Assembly (NCBI GenBank): GCA_002346645.1
Contig: DEAD01000008.1
Coordinates: 1 to 64,000 of the forward strand
From: Dehalococcoidia bacterium UBA2991
GTDB taxonomy: Bacteria > Chloroflexota > Dehalococcoidia > Tepidiformales > Tepidiformaceae
DNA length: 64,000 nucleotides
Direction of reading: 5' to 3'
This document shows positions 34,866-43,881 of this stretch, one piece after another (positions within the stretch are counted from its first letter, which is position 1; every line of letters starts with the position of its first letter). Both the position numbers and the translations under genes were made by a program. A model generated the notes under the pieces. It made no database searches. It saw nothing but the letters and a program-made list of their open reading frames with translations, and was not told the DNA's origin.

Positions 34866-35753
34866 ATGAGCTACCCAAAATACGAGAACATCAACGTAGA
34901 ACCTTTGGCCGAGGCCGAGGGCGTCGTGCGAGTGACCTTGAACCGTCCTCAGGCTCTAAACGCACTTTCAGCAGACCTTTTAGACGACCTCTTTGATTTC
35001 CTAGGGCACTTCGAGGACGACCCGCACGCTTACGTGTTACTTCTACGCGGTGCTGGACGATCGTTCTGCGCAGGTTACGACCTAGCATCCAATCGTACCG
35101 TTGAACCAGGATCGCCAGGAGATATCTTGCAGGAACAGAGCGTGGGACGCTCCCGCCGAACCATGGTTGATTCGGTTGACCGGTACCTACGGTTGTTCAA
35201 CACCCGCAAGCCCACAATTGCACAGGTACACGGACATTGCATCTCGGGGGGTACCGAGCTGATTTCGATGTTTGACTTCGTGGTAGCCACTGAAACAGCA
35301 AAGTTTGGGCACATCGCAGGACGCCATATGGGCACACTAAGGACACTATCTCTATGGCCATGGACTGTCGGTTACCGGCGAGCAAAAGAACTTTTCATGA
35401 CGGGTGAGTTGATTGATGGAAAGACAGCAGAAGATTGGGGGTTGGTAAATAAGGCCGTTCCTGAGGAAGATCTTGAAGAAGCCTCTCTGCACTTAGCACG
35501 CAAAATCATGCGAATCCCCCTCGAGGTGAACATCTTGCACAAACACTCGGTCAACCGCTGGATGGAGATCCAGGGGTTGCAGCCTGCAGTCCACTCGGCA
35601 GCTGAATTCGACGTTTACACAGCATTCATCGAGGGGCGTCCAGGATTCCGAGAACGAGTTGAGGCAGATGGGTTGCGGGAAGCGCTTAAATGGCGCGATC
35701 GCGAATGGCGTGGAACCGAACTGTGGGACCACGACAAAGAGCCGAAATCCTAA
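34866..35753 (+). CDS. Enoyl-CoA hydratase/isomerase family protein
   Basis: A 295-residue crotonase-fold protein. VTLNRPQALNALS, the oxyanion loop RGAGRSFCAGYDL and the HGHCISGGTELISMFDFVVA segment are family marks. The second catalytic Glu position in the TGELIDGKTAEDWGLVN region differs from classical hydratases, so the reaction is uncertain. ATG 34866 has GGAGGT five bases upstream; the earlier in-frame ATG at 34845 is not used. It is followed by ubiE, with which it shares no pathway. Confidence 0.9.
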   Translation: MSYPKYENINVEPLAEAEGVVRVTLNRPQALNALSADLLDDLFDFLGHFEDDPHAYVLLLRGAGRSFCAGYDLASNRTVEPGSPGDILQEQSVGRSRRTMVDSVDRYLRLFNTRKPTIAQVHGHCISGGTELISMFDFVVATETAKFGHIAGRHMGTLRTLSLWPWTVGYRRAKELFMTGELIDGKTAEDWGLVNKAVPEEDLEEASLHLARKIMRIPLEVNILHKHSVNRWMEIQGLQPAVHSAAEFDVYTAFIEGRPGFRERVEADGLREALKWRDREWRGTELWDHDKEPKS

Positions 35754-35774
35754 CCTCACCGTAAGATCAATAGC

Positions 35775-36470
35775 ATGGGCGTTTTGCCAAAGGCACACGA
35801 GAAGGCCGAAGTGGTGCGGACGATGTTCGACCGTATCGCGCCTTCTTACGACCGCATGAACCGCATAATTACGCTCGGACTTGACCAGCGGTGGCGGCGT
35901 TCACTAATTGCGAAACTTGAAGTGAGCAACGGGGACACCGTGCTCGACCTTGCCTGCGGCACAGGTGACTTCGCAGTGGTAGCACAGAACCGGGGAGCCC
36001 GTGTAATTGCTCTCGACTTCGCGGGCGCAATGCTCTTAGCAGCGCAAGAACGCTGTCCCGCATCGATTACGCTTACGCGCGGGGATGCCCTCGCACTACC
36101 TCTCGCTTCAGAAAGTATTTCAGTAGCAGTCTCAGGTTTTGCATTACGAAACTTCGTTGCGATTTCGCCAGTGCTAGAAGAGTTAGGGCGAGTTCTCCGA
36201 CAGGGGGGACGTCTCGGTTTACTGGAAGTTGATTCACCACAGTCAAGCATGTTGAGATTAGGCCACGGTTTCTACTTCAGAAAAGTAGTACCTGTACTGG
36301 GAGCCCTCCTTAGTGATGGCCGGGCTTACCGATACCTTCCAGCCTCCACTGACTACCTGCCAAGCGATCAGGAACTCGAGGAAATGCTTGAGTCTGCAGG
36401 ATTTAAGAGCATCGAAAAGCAGCGTCACCTTGGCGGGGTAGCACAGTCGATCACTGCGGTGCGAGCGTGA
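35775..36470 (+). CDS. ubiE: Demethylmenaquinone methyltransferase UbiE/MenG
   Basis: A 231-residue SAM-dependent methyltransferase performing the C-methylation in menaquinone synthesis. The N-terminal VRTMFDRIAPSYDRMNRIITLGLDQRWRR and the SAM motif VLDLACGTGDFAVVA are diagnostic. SGFALRNF is the usual mid-domain segment. It is translationally coupled by a GTGA overlap to menA, which confirms a menaquinone role. Confidence 0.96.
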   Translation: MGVLPKAHEKAEVVRTMFDRIAPSYDRMNRIITLGLDQRWRRSLIAKLEVSNGDTVLDLACGTGDFAVVAQNRGARVIALDFAGAMLLAAQERCPASITLTRGDALALPLASESISVAVSGFALRNFVAISPVLEELGRVLRQGGRLGLLEVDSPQSSMLRLGHGFYFRKVVPVLGALLSDGRAYRYLPASTDYLPSDQELEEMLESAGFKSIEKQRHLGGVAQSITAVRA

Positions 36471-37384
36471 GTTCCAAGTCAACTTTCCCTACACCGGGCA
36501 GCATTGGAGCATGGCAGGTAGCCGCACGTCCCCCAACGCTGACAGCAGCGATAGCACCAGTCCTAGTCGGCACAGGCGCAGCTATCGGAGATAGCACATT
36601 CGCAGCTGGACCGTTCGTGGCAGCCCTCTGGGGAGCAATCTTTCTGCAGGTTGGCGCAAACTTCGCAAACGACGTATTCGACTTCCAGCGTGGTGCCGAC
36701 ACAGAGGACCGACTCGGACCACCCAGAGCGGTACAGATGGGACTGCTTACGCCCACCCAGATCAAATTAGGAATGTGTGCTGCCTTTCTTCTGGCTTTTC
36801 TAGCAGGCATCTATCTAGTGCTGGTAGCGGGATGGATCGTAATAGTAATCGGCTTAGCCAGCATCGTAGCCGGCCTTATATATACGGGGGGGCCATGGCC
36901 AATTGGTTACCACGCCCTTGGGGATGCCTTCACTTTTGGGTTTTTCGGAATGGTCGCGGTCATAGGAACATATTTTGTCCAAGCAGAAACCACATCTGGA
37001 CTTGTGTGGCTTGCTGCTGTGCCAGTCGGATGCACAGTGACGGCAATACTGGTGGTGAACAACCTTCGAGACCTTGCCACAGATCAGGCAGCAAGCAAAA
37101 CAACACTAGCAGTCGTATTTGGGGACCGGGGAACCCGAGCCTGGTACTTACTTTTGCTAGTCACCTCTTACTGCATAAGCATCGGGCTTTGGCCCGCGAA
37201 CCAGACCAATCATTGGGCCTTGCTAGTACTCTTTAGTCTGCCCTTTGCCATTGTCCCCTTGCGAGCAGTAGCCAGTGGTACAACTGGACAAAGCCTTAAT
37301 AGCACCCTAGTTCAGACAGCACGCCTGCACTTGGTATTTGGAGGATTGCTGGCCCTGGCGCTCACAGGATGGCTTCCTACCTAG
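36467..37384 (+). CDS. menA: 1,4-dihydroxy-2-naphthoate polyprenyltransferase MenA
   Basis: A 305-residue UbiA-type membrane prenyltransferase that attaches the isoprenoid tail to DHNA. There are about eight or nine hydrophobic segments. The first Mg/pyrophosphate motif NFANDVFDFQRGADTEDR (NDxxD) and the second (NNLRDLATDQAASKTTLAV) are both present. GTG start overlaps the ubiE stop. Its 3' end overlaps the convergent CaiB gene by eight bases. Confidence 0.95.
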   Translation: MSSKSTFPTPGSIGAWQVAARPPTLTAAIAPVLVGTGAAIGDSTFAAGPFVAALWGAIFLQVGANFANDVFDFQRGADTEDRLGPPRAVQMGLLTPTQIKLGMCAAFLLAFLAGIYLVLVAGWIVIVIGLASIVAGLIYTGGPWPIGYHALGDAFTFGFFGMVAVIGTYFVQAETTSGLVWLAAVPVGCTVTAILVVNNLRDLATDQAASKTTLAVVFGDRGTRAWYLLLLVTSYCISIGLWPANQTNHWALLVLFSLPFAIVPLRAVASGTTGQSLNSTLVQTARLHLVFGGLLALALTGWLPT

Positions 37385-38696
37385 TTCCCATTATCTCCGG
37401 CGCATAAGTAGTTGAGATGTGGCCATCTGCCTCAAGCTGGCCGTACTCTTCTTCATTAACACCAAGTAGTTCGCGATATACGTATTCATTATGTTCACCA
37501 AGTAGGGCTGGCGGAGTACGCAGGGTTACATCGGAATGAGAAAACGTGAATGAAGGCGCAGGGAATTCTGTAGCGGGGTAGTCCTCTGTTCCTTGAAGGC
37601 GTTGGAACGCAGGCGACTGCTTGGCATGGGGATCCTCTGTCACATCTTTCGCACTGAGAACCGGCCCGGCAGTAACGCCCGCCTGCTGTAATTCTCGAAA
37701 AAGCTCATCACGATCCCGGGTAGCAATCCAGTCGGCCAGCTCAGCCTCAATAATGTCCTCAATCTTACGGCGGCCCTGTACCGTGGAAAGATCGGGAGCC
37801 AAAGCCCAGGCGGGTCGTCCCAGATAATCGACTAGAGCAGCCCACTCAGCATTACTGCGGCAGCTGAGGCAGAGCCACTGTTCCTCACCACGGGCCGCAA
37901 AGACTCCATTTGGAACTAAACCCTCAGTACTGCGATTACCGATCGCACCGGCGACTCGCCCGTTCCAGGCGGCATCCAGGGCTGATTGAGGAAACATAGA
38001 GGCAGAACACTCGGCCTGAGCCAACTCGATAGTCTGTCCTCTGCCAGTCTGTCGCCGGTAGCGAAGAGCAGCGAGCATGGCTAGACCACCATGCATTCCT
38101 ACGAAGAAGTCACCAGCAAAAGTCTGCACGTTTGTTTCGGGAGAGGTATCGCGATAACCACGGAGGATCGTAGATCCAGCTACGCCATCGATATGAGCAC
38201 CGTAGCCTCGTCCCTCAACATAGGCACCCGTCCGCCCATACGCGGGCAAATGAAGGATGACAATGTTAGGACTTACCCCACGAATAGCATCGTCATCGAG
38301 ACCCAGCTTTCCCAGTGTTCCAAGTGCAAGGTTCTCAGCCAGCACGTCAGAAATGGCAATGAGGCTTTTTACAATTGCCAACCCCTCGGGACGCCTGCTA
38401 TCCACGGTAAAAGACCGCTTGTTGCGGATAACGTGGATAAAGGCAGGGCTGTTGTTCCAAGGCCGAGGACCGGGGTCGCCGTTGGGATGTCCTGCCATCC
38501 ACGCGGGTAGGCGGGCCGCCGCAGTAGCAGGTAGAACCGGCGCAGCAGCACGAGTTGCGGGATTCCACACAAATGGGTTCTCCACTTTGATGCAATCAGC
38601 ACCAAGGTCAGCTAGGTACATAGTCGCGGTCTGGCCTGCCCAGACACAAGCAAAATCGCAAACCCGGACCCCTTCGAGTGGGAGGAACGCACTCAT
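37377..38696 (-). CDS. CaiB/BaiF CoA-transferase family protein (catalytic Asp present)
   Basis: A 439-residue family III CoA-transferase (LPLEGVRVCDFACVWAGQTATMYLADLGADCIKVE). Asp196 in TFAGDFFVGMHGGLAML occupies the nucleophile position. An insert of about 30 residues after CIKVENP distinguishes it from its relatives here. It overlaps the upstream CaiB gene by four bases, forming the second tandem pair of the window in the same order as the first. Confidence 0.92.
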   Translation of the reverse strand: MSAFLPLEGVRVCDFACVWAGQTATMYLADLGADCIKVENPFVWNPATRAAAPVLPATAAARLPAWMAGHPNGDPGPRPWNNSPAFIHVIRNKRSFTVDSRRPEGLAIVKSLIAISDVLAENLALGTLGKLGLDDDAIRGVSPNIVILHLPAYGRTGAYVEGRGYGAHIDGVAGSTILRGYRDTSPETNVQTFAGDFFVGMHGGLAMLAALRYRRQTGRGQTIELAQAECSASMFPQSALDAAWNGRVAGAIGNRSTEGLVPNGVFAARGEEQWLCLSCRSNAEWAALVDYLGRPAWALAPDLSTVQGRRKIEDIIEAELADWIATRDRDELFRELQQAGVTAGPVLSAKDVTEDPHAKQSPAFQRLQGTEDYPATEFPAPSFTFSHSDVTLRTPPALLGEHNEYVYRELLGVNEEEYGQLEADGHISTTYAPEIMGTR

Positions 38697-39925
38697 GCCA
38701 CAGCCCCCGAACTACGCAGTTTCTCGATTTCAGCCTCGCCATAACCAACTTCTTCAAGAAGGACCGTTGTGTCCTGGCCGAGGCTTGGGGCTACCCTCCG
38801 GATAGCCCAAGGCGTTTCGCTGAGAACGTAGGGTCGACCTAGCATTGGGAAAGATCCCAATGTCTCATGCTCAACCTCGGTCCATAACCCCCGCTCGCGA
38901 AAGACTGGATCCTTGTACAGGTCTGCCGCGTTGAAAAGAGGGGCTAGTATGGCATGGCTGTTGCGAGCCGCCTCCCAAATCTCGGCACGAGTGCGCTCCA
39001 TGAGCCACGGATAGAGAGCGAGATCTATCTCTTCTCGGGCTTCAGGGGAATTCATCCAATTGGGGTCCTGCCACTTTGGTTCAGTGAACTCGGCGTGCCC
39101 AATCATCTCAGCAAACCGTTTCCAATACGGCCCTGCCGAAGCAGTCATCTCCACGTAACCATCTGCACAGGGAAAAACTCCTACAATGCCAGCCCCTGTC
39201 GAGGGCCCAGCCACCTCTGGCCTCGAATTAATCCGCCCTGAGAAGCGAAACGCCATGATCGCTGAGCTGCGCCGATCAACGCTGTTTAGCTGGACATCGA
39301 AAAGCGATACATCCACGCGCTGGGTAATGTTATGGACTTCAGTCGCATAGACCGCACCGAGAGCACCTATCGCAGCCATCGCTCCACATTGAATGAGAGA
39401 GGCCGTTCCCCCCATCTTCAATGGTTCCCGATCACTCGAGCCGTGAGAGAACATTTCGCCCCCCATCGCATAGAGCACAGTTTCAGAAAGGGCGTAGTCC
39501 CGATAAGGCCCGTTCCAACCAAAATTCGTTAGCGAGAGAACATTAATATCGGCAACTTGGCGAAGAGCTTCGGGGGTGAGGTTGAGACGTTCGGCAACAA
39601 CGGGAGGCGAACTGGTAATAGCTATTGCAACACGCGAAAGAAGCTTCTCAAGCACCTCTCGTCCTGCCGACGATTTTAAGTCGAGGACGATCGACTCCTT
39701 ATTTGTATTAAGAAATTGGTAAGTACCACTACGTTCTAGCCCAACTTCATCATTAAGCCAGGGGCCCAAGGAGCGACTGGGGTCACCCCCTGGCCGTTCC
39801 ACCTTTATTACCCGGGCGCCAAGGTCGGCAAGTAACTTTGTCGAGTAGGGACCTGCAATGTGGGACGTCAAATCTAATACGGTGATGCCATCGAGGGCAG
39901 TTGGCTCAGCAGCATGAGGCATCAC
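38693..39925 (-). CDS. CaiB/BaiF CoA-transferase family protein (catalytic Asp missing)
   Basis: A 410-residue family III CoA-transferase (LDGITVLDLTSHIAGPYSTKLLADLGARVIKVERPGGDPSRSLGPW). The nucleophile region reads MGGTASLIQCGAMAAIGAL without Asp. The end of the fold also departs from the family TGxGQ (NITQRVDVSL). It is the upstream member of the pair and probably a partner of the next gene. Start GTG 39925 or the adjacent ATG at 39922; GGGAG lies just upstream of both. Confidence 0.9.
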   Translation of the reverse strand: MMPHAAEPTALDGITVLDLTSHIAGPYSTKLLADLGARVIKVERPGGDPSRSLGPWLNDEVGLERSGTYQFLNTNKESIVLDLKSSAGREVLEKLLSRVAIAITSSPPVVAERLNLTPEALRQVADINVLSLTNFGWNGPYRDYALSETVLYAMGGEMFSHGSSDREPLKMGGTASLIQCGAMAAIGALGAVYATEVHNITQRVDVSLFDVQLNSVDRRSSAIMAFRFSGRINSRPEVAGPSTGAGIVGVFPCADGYVEMTASAGPYWKRFAEMIGHAEFTEPKWQDPNWMNSPEAREEIDLALYPWLMERTRAEIWEAARNSHAILAPLFNAADLYKDPVFRERGLWTEVEHETLGSFPMLGRPYVLSETPWAIRRVAPSLGQDTTVLLEEVGYGEAEIEKLRSSGAVA

Positions 39926-40212
39926 ATTCGCTCCCTGTCCCTACAAAACCAGCTGTTCATACGGGCGACTATTCGCCTCGTTTTCGGACGAAACCGCCCC
40001 TCTAATACGAACGTTCCAAATCGCCAGGACCAGGAAGTCTTCAGACCTGATGCAACTACAGCTAGGCCTAACGAGTCTCGAACTAGTGCACCCTAACCTC
40101 ATCATCTCCATGAGAACTATTGTACGTTCGCATCACGAGAGAAGAGCTAGGGTCTCGACGGTTGGGAACGTTCAGCGTAAACACTGAGGAACCAACGGCG
40201 GGGAGGACAAAC

Positions 40213-40626
40213 ATGGCAACACCGGACGAGGTGAGAGCAACATTGGCCGCAGCGCGCGCCACGTTTCGCGAGGCTATTGAACAAGCTGAGATGGGGTGGA
40301 GGAAGGGGCCTGGAGACGATGAGTGGACCGCACAGGATATAGCAGAGCATGTCATCCAAATCGAGGCACGCCTCACAACAATGATCTGTGAGGCATGTGG
40401 CTATCCTGGAATCGAAGTCGGCCAGCCAGATTGCGCTTCCTCAATCGAAGCAGTCGATGAGTTTGACGCAGTCGTGAGCAGGTGCGATGCCAAGCTAAAG
40501 CACGTTACTCCAGAGGACCTAGAAAAACCTCATGACAGATTTGGGACAGTCGAGGCACTCTTCGAACTCAACGTTAACCATCTGGCTGAGCACACCGCAC
40601 AGCTTATAGAGGCAGCTTCGACCTAG
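40213..40626 (+). CDS. DinB-like four-helix protein
   Basis: A 137-residue helical protein. The pattern (DDEWTAQDIAEHVIQIEARL early, VNHLAEHTAQLIEA at the end) fits DinB/YfiT-like putative metalloenzymes, with possible metal-binding His in AEH and HLAEH. ATG 40213 has GGGAGG nine bases upstream; the open frame before it is not used. DinB-fold proteins include thiol transferases; the role here is unknown. Confidence 0.7.
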   Translation: MATPDEVRATLAAARATFREAIEQAEMGWRKGPGDDEWTAQDIAEHVIQIEARLTTMICEACGYPGIEVGQPDCASSIEAVDEFDAVVSRCDAKLKHVTPEDLEKPHDRFGTVEALFELNVNHLAEHTAQLIEAAST

Positions 40627-40629
40627 GCC

Positions 40630-41325
40630 TTAGACGTTGGCATAAAGTCTGAAACCAAAATCGTTATAACGCCGCTCCGGGGAGAGGCTTGCGCGAGCAG
40701 TAAGCCGGGTAAACCTGACAGCGTGGCGCCAACTACCTCCTCGACTCACTTTGCGGCCTCGTTCAGTAGGTTGTAGCTCCCCAGCATTCCTTTCACTGTA
40801 GGCGTCAGGGTAATACCAATCCCAACACCACTCGTGCACGTTCTCAGCCATGCAACGAAGTCCGTAACCGTTAGCACAAGCAGCATCAGGGGAGTGGGGG
40901 CGATCGGCAGTAGCGATATGGTCAGCCCTTGGATGATCCTGCCAGTGTTTGCCTGACCAGGGCCAATCCACCCCCTCAAGGCCCCCAAGTGAGGCATACT
41001 CGCGCTCTGCTTCAAACGGAAGCCGATATGGAATTCCCGTCTTCGAAGCAAGCCACTCGCAGTAAGCAATAGCATCAAACCAACTAACCCCCACAACTGG
41101 CTGAGCGGGAGCGTTAAACCGCTGATCTTCCCAAAACCGAGGAGGATCCTGCCCAGCTATTAGGAAGGGAGCGAACTGAGCGTTCGTGACAGGCGAAACA
41201 GCGACATGAAATGGCTCTATCTCAACTGGGTGTACAGGCTTCTCATCGGGACGACCGCGGTCACTTCCCATTAAGAAGACCCCTCCTTCCAGGGTGACCA
41301 TCTCAGGACTGGGAAATTCTTCCAT
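40630..41325 (-). CDS. SUMF1/formylglycine-generating-enzyme-like protein without the copper-binding cysteines
   Basis: A 231-residue FGE-sulfatase domain protein. FLMGSDRGRPDEKPVHPVEIEPFHVAVSPVTNAQFAPFL, PVVGVSWFDAIAYCEWLASKTG, YRLPFEAEREYA and NVHEWCWDWY are typical. The final segment RGGSWRHAVRFTRLTARASLSPERRYNDFGFRL has no Cys, where true FGE has two. It should therefore be a non-FGE member, such as the EgtB/OvoA-like or pilin-type accessory branch. The N-terminal DinB half of EgtB is not fused, but a DinB-like gene sits convergently four bases away. Confidence 0.85.
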   Translation of the reverse strand: MEEFPSPEMVTLEGGVFLMGSDRGRPDEKPVHPVEIEPFHVAVSPVTNAQFAPFLIAGQDPPRFWEDQRFNAPAQPVVGVSWFDAIAYCEWLASKTGIPYRLPFEAEREYASLGGLEGVDWPWSGKHWQDHPRADHIATADRPHSPDAACANGYGLRCMAENVHEWCWDWYYPDAYSERNAGELQPTERGRKVSRGGSWRHAVRFTRLTARASLSPERRYNDFGFRLYANV

Positions 41326-41406
41326 TGAGAGATCTTACGGCGGCTCTCGGTGCCCGTCGCATTCCTGCTGTCCTATGCAGCGCTCTCTCGATAAACTCCC
41401 CCCACT

Positions 41407-42360
41407 GTGACTGACTCAATCGTGTGGCTAAACGAGCCCAATGCAACAGAACGTCACCTCGGCGGAAAAGGCGGAAGCCTCGCCCGTTTGTCAGGGTTAG
41501 GATTCCCCGTCCCCCCCGGATTCGTCATTTCTGCTGAGGAATATGTCTCCTTTGCAAAAACCCAGCGGATTTCTGAACTAACTGCTTCCCTCTCGGAACT
41601 TGATGCACGAACACCGATCGCCGCCATTCGTACAGCTTTAGAGCCAATATCTGAACGATTAGTAAACGCAACCTTAGATACCTCCACGAGAACTGCTATC
41701 GAACACGCCATAGACGAACTGGAATCCCAAGCCGGACCAGGGGCCAGCTTTGCCGTGCGTTCAAGCAGCATTAATGAGGACAGCGCCGGCAGCTCCTTTG
41801 CGGGGCTATATGAAAGCTTTCTCAACCTACAAGGAAAGGAGGCGATCGTAGGAGCGGTGGTCGACTGCTATCGCTGCCTCTGGCAGGAGCGTGCTGTTCA
41901 GTACCGAGCCTTCCGGGCCATAGATCATGAAGGAGAGGCGATGGCAGTAGTGGTAATGCAAGTTGTGCGAGCTCGTTCCAGTGGGGTCGCTTTCACGAAG
42001 AACCCCATGACAGGAGCCACAGACGAAGTACTCATAAACGCTTCATGGGGGCTGGGCGAGTCGGTGGTTTCAGGTTATGTCACCCCAGACTCATTCATTG
42101 TCGGTCCGGATAAAGAAGTGCGGGAACGGACAATCAGCGAGAAATACGAACAGGTGCGTCTAGCCGAGGGTGGCACCGAGCGAGCACCTATTGCGCCAGA
42201 GATGGTCGGGGAACCATCTCTCAGCGATCTAGAGGTAGACGAAATCGTCCAGGTCGCACGTTCGGTACAACAGGAATACGGAGCTCCAGTAGATATCGAG
42301 TTCGCCTACGACGACGCAGGCAAAATGTTCCTCCTGCAAGCACGCCCAATCACAACTTAA
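41407..42360 (+). CDS. PEP/pyruvate-binding (PPDK N-terminal, ATP-grasp) domain protein
   Basis: A 317-residue protein that covers only the nucleotide-binding domain shared by PEP synthase, pyruvate phosphate dikinase and rifampin phosphotransferase. GGKGGSLARLSGLGFPVPPGFVIS, FAVRSSSINEDSAGSSFAGLYESFLNL and ARSSGVAFTKNPMTG are present. The C-terminal FAYDDAGKMFLLQARPITT is the normal domain end. The phosphohistidine swivel and PEP domains are absent, and no partner gene is nearby. GTG start. The 3' end overlaps the convergent gene by 11 bases. Confidence 0.88.
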   Translation: MTDSIVWLNEPNATERHLGGKGGSLARLSGLGFPVPPGFVISAEEYVSFAKTQRISELTASLSELDARTPIAAIRTALEPISERLVNATLDTSTRTAIEHAIDELESQAGPGASFAVRSSSINEDSAGSSFAGLYESFLNLQGKEAIVGAVVDCYRCLWQERAVQYRAFRAIDHEGEAMAVVVMQVVRARSSGVAFTKNPMTGATDEVLINASWGLGESVVSGYVTPDSFIVGPDKEVRERTISEKYEQVRLAEGGTERAPIAPEMVGEPSLSDLEVDEIVQVARSVQQEYGAPVDIEFAYDDAGKMFLLQARPITT

Positions 42361-42679
42361 TTAGGATTTCCACCTCAGCACGGTAGTCTCGCAATTCCAC
42401 GCTCCCAAGCGTCGCATCAGGCGAACTTCCGAGCTTCTTAAACCAGCGTTGCGTTAACTCCTGGACTGCACCATCCACGGATAGTTGGGGTCTTCCGTGA
42501 CCTAGCGGGGAGACAACATCACCGAGGTTCTCTAACTGAACTTCACCCATGAGGACAGCAAGGGCCTCCAGCAGGTGAGTGGGGGCAACCGCCCGCGCCC
42601 CATGAGCAGAAGCAACACTAGAAGCCATATTTAGAATATCGAAGAAACGCAGGGGTTCCTCCCCATCAACAGAAGACAC
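42350..42679 (-). CDS. Hypothetical protein, possibly Clp-N-like
   Basis: A 109-residue protein. Residues 10-45 (RFFDILNMASSVASAHGARAVAPTHLLEALAVL) resemble one repeat of the Clp N-terminal domain, whose signature is Gx..I.TEHLLLAL. The rest does not match anything I know. GTG start is five bases after the DinB-like gene's stop on the same strand, which supports a real, co-transcribed gene. It overlaps the PPDK-N gene by 11 bases tail-to-tail. The family suggestion is weak. Confidence 0.5.
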   Translation of the reverse strand: MSSVDGEEPLRFFDILNMASSVASAHGARAVAPTHLLEALAVLMGEVQLENLGDVVSPLGHGRPQLSVDGAVQELTQRWFKKLGSSPDATLGSVELRDYRAEVEILIKL

Positions 42680-42684
42680 AATCG

Positions 42685-43185
42685 CTACGGGGAGGAGACC
42701 TGAAGCGCTGCAAGCTGACGAGCATGGTCAAGCGAGTGAACTCTCAACGTAAGGAGCCATTCCCGCCAATTTAGCTCCCCTAGAAAGGGGTGGAGCCACA
42801 CAATGTCCGCATCCGGATCGCCATCACCCTCCAGCACAGCACTTACCACTCCAGCGATAATCTCTGCGTGAGTTGCAAGAACCTCCGTACGGCTCTCTGG
42901 AACCGGCGGAATGTCATCGAGTAGAACACCCTGGGAGACTACCCCGTGCACACGAGTAGCAGTTCCATGATTGACCTCAGCCACATGACGGATGCACTCC
43001 AAAGGACTCCATTCCTGACCTTCCTGACACACCTCTAACAAGTCATCAGGCACAGCAAACGCAGCTTCCTCAAGTTCGTGAACAGCTGCTTGCACCCGCT
43101 GCACCATCTCTTCGGGGGTCCATTCCGCTGCTTTCTTGCGGACATAGCTGAGAATGACTTCTGTTGCACCTTCAGGGATAGTCAC
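42685..43185 (-). CDS. DinB-like protein
   Basis: A 166-residue helical protein of the DinB/YfiT fold. WSPLECIRHVAEVNHGTATRVHG and LTLRVHSLDHARQLAAL carry the family His positions. The GTG start is followed by a normal length for the fold. It is co-transcribed with the small gene downstream. It is the second DinB-like gene in 3 kb; the two are only distantly alike, so they are not a recent duplication. Confidence 0.75.
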   Translation of the reverse strand: MTIPEGATEVILSYVRKKAAEWTPEEMVQRVQAAVHELEEAAFAVPDDLLEVCQEGQEWSPLECIRHVAEVNHGTATRVHGVVSQGVLLDDIPPVPESRTEVLATHAEIIAGVVSAVLEGDGDPDADIVWLHPFLGELNWREWLLTLRVHSLDHARQLAALQVSSP

Positions 43186-43297
43186 GAGCAGCCTCCTGGG
43201 GGTTCACGAACACCTAAGTGCTTCTCCGATACTAGCGCATAGCCTCCCACATGCATGCGAACTCGCCTGCTCCAAGGTTGCCCGTAGAATCAAGATC

Positions 43298-43687
43298 ATG
43301 GTGAAGATCATCCGCCCAGCAGAACGCGAAACAGGGACCGCACAAACTTCCGGTATGCATCGAGAAGCTGGCGTCTCCGGAGAACTGACTGGCTCGAAGG
43401 GACTATGGATGGGTGTCGGCCATAATGAACCAGGGGGATCCTCCGACGTGCACCACCACGGCGAGAGCGAGTCCGGCATCTTTGTACTCGAAGGGCACCT
43501 CCGCTTCCGTTGGGGAGACACACTAGAGCATGTGACTGACGCAGGACCGGGCGACTTTATCTTCGTTCCACCCTATGAAATCCATGCAGAGGAAAATCTC
43601 GACTCGAGCAATGAAGCCGTCTTCCTGCTGGCGCGGACCACAATGGAGGCTATTGTCGTCAATGTGCCTGATCCAAGGGGGATCTAG
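43298..43687 (+). CDS. Cupin-domain protein
   Basis: A 129-residue single cupin barrel. Cupin motif 1 reads DVHHHGESESGIFVLEG (metal His and Glu) and motif 2 reads PGDFIFVPPYEIHAEEN (last His). The frame is open upstream to 43154, over the divergent DinB gene, but ATG 43298 starts the domain. The reaction is unknown; small cupins include dioxygenases, isomerases and sensors. The next small gene follows by two bases. Confidence 0.82.
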   Translation: MVKIIRPAERETGTAQTSGMHREAGVSGELTGSKGLWMGVGHNEPGGSSDVHHHGESESGIFVLEGHLRFRWGDTLEHVTDAGPGDFIFVPPYEIHAEENLDSSNEAVFLLARTTMEAIVVNVPDPRGI

Positions 43688-43689
43688 CT

Positions 43690-43881
43690 ATGGGTTTGCT
43701 AGCAATGAAAGTAACGCTTGTGGACGGGCGCGAAGTAGTGGTTGACGCTGACTCGCGTGTTGACACGATTGACGAGGATGGCAACCGGATCATTCGACTA
43801 ATGAAGAATGGGGAAATCATTGAGGTCTTCAAGCAGAGCGACGTTCAGGAGCCTATCCAGGGATTAACCCACGACTCCTGA
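43690..43881 (+). CDS. Small hypothetical protein
   Basis: A 63-residue protein that I do not recognise. It is beta-rich and acidic (VTLVDGREVVVDADSRVDTIDEDGNRIIRLMKNGEIIEVF), like a small beta-sheet domain. ATG 43690 lies two bases after the cupin stop; a second ATG five codons later is possible. The tight spacing supports co-expression with the cupin. Confidence 0.6.
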   Translation: MGLLAMKVTLVDGREVVVDADSRVDTIDEDGNRIIRLMKNGEIIEVFKQSDVQEPIQGLTHDS

